Shown one piece after another: positions 20,015 through 20,049 of a stretch of 20,049 nucleotides of DNA. How positions within the stretch are numbered: the stretch's first letter is position 1; each line of letters begins with the position of its first letter. The notes beneath the pieces are model-generated. The model worked only from the letters and a program-made list of their open reading frames with translations, did no database searches and was not told the origin of the DNA. The stretch lies in assembly GCA_045580875.1 (NCBI GenBank), contig JAZNOP010000116.1, forward strand, positions 1 to 20,049, in the 5' to 3' direction. A program made the translations under genes and the position numbers. The stretch is from SIG598 sp045580875. GTDB taxonomy: Bacteria > Bacillota > Clostridia > Oscillospirales > Acutalibacteraceae.

Positions 20015-20049
20015 ACGCTTAAGCCTCCGAACAACGCTTTCACCAAGTG

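Noticed and set aside
1..20049. CRISPR arrays, tRNA or rRNA genes, transposases, prophage genes
   Set aside because: Looked for on both strands; no regularly spaced repeats, cloverleaf-like segments or recognisable mobile-element proteins were seen.

Overview
The window looks like a piece of a Bacillota (Clostridia) chromosome, most likely a Ruminococcus-like member of the Oscillospiraceae. This is inferred from strong AGGAGG-type ribosome binding sites, near-consensus sigma-A promoters, a moderately high G+C coding background with AT-rich spacers, the Gram-positive order ylxM-ffh-rpsP-khpA-rimM-trmD-rplS-lepB-rbgA-rnhB, an HPr with both His15 and Ser46, and wall teichoic acid genes. Every gene except one is on the minus strand, so transcription runs from right to left.

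Right part (about 17.2-20.05 kb): a polyol-phosphate polymer (teichoic-acid-like) locus. It holds a TarI/IspD-type cytidylyltransferase, a CDP-glycerol glycerophosphotransferase (TagF/TagB family) and a glycerol-3-phosphate cytidylyltransferase (TagD). The last two are driven by a perfect TTGACA-17-TATAAT promoter and end in a strong terminator. Three large hairpins, each one base apart, lie upstream of the TarI-like gene at the window edge.

Middle right (about 12.85-17.1 kb): the only plus-strand gene, a small von Willebrand A (MIDAS) protein, is divergent from a protein with a low-complexity linker and a C-terminal helical, HTH-like domain. This pair is the best candidate for an undescribed system. 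Downstream of the HTH-like gene are a TSCPD-domain protein, HemW, and an unusual fusion of ACT domains with a metallo-beta-lactamase fold whose metal motif is ComEC-like.

Central and left part (1-12.7 kb): the translation and protein-export housekeeping cluster. A consensus promoter drives ylxM-ffh, followed by rpsP-khpA and a terminator. A small AT-rich orphan gene then intervenes before rimM-trmD. Next comes an HPr gene with its own promoter, and a radical-SAM/DUF2344 pair whose promoter is embedded in the HPr terminator. rplS follows with a roughly 160-nt structured leader that can mask its ribosome binding site, then lepB and rbgA(ylqF). A six-hairpin palindromic element fills the spacer before rnhB, which is followed by yraN, an M19 dipeptidase and a threonine synthase cut by the window edge.

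Together the core genes make ribosome parts, modify tRNA and rRNA-binding machinery, and target and process secreted proteins. The extra cassettes (HPr/radical SAM and the orphan gene) interrupt an otherwise conserved order. I saw no tRNA, rRNA, CRISPR array, transposase or prophage genes.
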